Assembly (NCBI GenBank): GCA_002379985.1
Contig: DFVG01000048.1
Location: 1 to 21,253 of the forward strand
Length of the DNA: 21,253 bases
Reading direction: 5' to 3'
Origin: Flavobacteriaceae bacterium UBA4166
GTDB taxonomy: Bacteria; Bacteroidota; Bacteroidia; Flavobacteriales; Flavobacteriaceae
Shown: positions 20,952 through 21,253 of the stretch, piece after piece
How the letters are laid out: every line of letters starts with the position of its first letter
Numbering within the stretch: the first letter of the stretch is position 1
Program-made: the position numbers and the translations under genes
Notes under the pieces: generated by a model
The model's database searches: none
What the model saw: only the letters and a program-made list of their open reading frames with translations
Told to the model about the DNA's origin: nothing

Positions 20952-20965
20952 TATGAGCACCTTCA

Positions 20966-21214
20966 TTATTTTAGAGCATGCTCTTTAATCCAATCTCTTC
21001 CTACCCCACTCTTTAACCACTTTTCTCTTGCCATAGCTTGCCGCTTTGTTGAGAACAATTCAAGATGAATCACCCTCCATGGGCGATACCTTGCCGTCCA
21101 GCCTTTGCCCAGCTTATTATGAGAGATCATTCTAGAAATTAAGGTTGAAGTAAAACCGGTATATAATTTTTCGGTAGAGTCAGACATTAAAACATATACC
21201 ACATATTCTTCCAT
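20966..21214 (-). CDS. GIY-YIG nuclease domain protein
   Basis: This 82-residue single-domain protein has the GIY-YIG core: VVYVLMSDSTEKLYTGFTS (residues about 4-22), R28 in LISRMISHN, and the typical C-terminal KWLKSGVGRDWIKE. Such short proteins are related to the UvrC N-terminal domain and to homing nucleases. Their function is mostly unknown. An upstream ATG in frame (21229) lies within the terminator stem, so the ATG at 21212-21214 is preferred. In that case the stem sequence GAGGAG, seven bases upstream, could act as a ribosome-binding site. The gene is flanked by 42-bp direct repeats and a tRNA fragment, suggesting a small mobile or duplicated unit at a tRNA end. Confidence 0.85.
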   Translation of the reverse strand: MEEYVVYVLMSDSTEKLYTGFTSTLISRMISHNKLGKGWTARYRPWRVIHLELFSTKRQAMAREKWLKSGVGRDWIKEHALK

Positions 21215-21253
21215 AAAAAAACTCCTCATTTCTGAGGAGTTTTCTTTGTAGCG
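21212..21253. repeat. Right direct repeat: terminator plus start of a probable tRNA 3' end
   Basis: The segment is identical to 20855-20896 except one base. The terminator stem is 21218-21228 with 21233-21243. TAGCG at 21249-21253 is the same as the tRNA end in the left copy. An intact minus-strand tRNA gene probably continues past the window edge. Confidence 0.85.

Noticed and set aside
20893..20965. Complete tRNA gene
   Set aside because: Only the T-arm, acceptor 3' strand and discriminator are present, and the T-loop is interrupted.

Overview
The window looks like chromosomal DNA from a member of the Flavobacteriaceae (Bacteroidota), probably aerobic to microaerobic. The reasons are the fused ccoNO oxidase gene with a mono-haem CcoP, Bacteroidota-type -7 promoter boxes (TAnnTTTG) ahead of several genes, a near absence of Shine-Dalgarno sequences, and the protein families present. 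Species cannot be read from the sequence.

Layout. (1) Positions 1-612 hold a tandem array of four units of about 147 bp plus a partial fifth. It starts at or before the window edge and runs into the stop codon of der. No gene explains it. Each unit carries a long hairpin whose pairing is kept although the stem sequence differs between two subfamilies. (2) Positions 603-2944 carry two essential ribosome-assembly GTPases, der and era, both on the minus strand, separated by a small dispersed repeat. (3) Positions 3039-6339 carry plus-strand genes: a DinB-like protein, a secreted seven-repeat FG-GAP/VCBS protein, a secreted DUF5694/TraB-like protein and a flavin split-barrel protein. (4) Positions 6359-8129 hold an FNR-type operator and promoter, a small membrane protein and a HemN-type radical SAM protein. 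(5) Positions 8098-15252 are a minus-strand cbb3 oxidase operon reading ccoS, ccoNO, ccoQ, ccoP, a cupin-like gene, ccoG, a Cys-rich mini-gene, ccoH, a TauE/SafE (DsbD_2-like) gene and two mini membrane-protein genes. The copper P-ATPase gene ccoI lies just upstream with its own promoter. (6) Positions 17936-19760 hold a small membrane protein, an FNR/CRP-type regulator and a two-domain UspA. (7) Positions 19954-21253 hold a sterol-desaturase-family gene and a GIY-YIG nuclease gene. The nuclease gene sits between two 42-bp direct repeats made of a terminator plus the last bases of a tRNA gene.

How it works together. Four promoters (hemN operon, cco operon, ccoI, uspA) share the operator TGACAAAAGTCA (one copy has a single change), in the same orientation, exactly 22 bases after its trailing T ahead of a TACCTTTG-like box. 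This puts the operator centre near -42. The regulator gene at 18216 is the obvious candidate to bind it. The window therefore shows a compact low-oxygen regulon: high-affinity oxidase, its copper supply and assembly, a putative haem-biosynthesis step and a stress protein.

Most novel candidates: the covarying tandem array next to der, the tRNA-end-associated GIY-YIG unit with a perfect palindrome inserted into a tRNA T-loop, and the two-copy dispersed repeat family.
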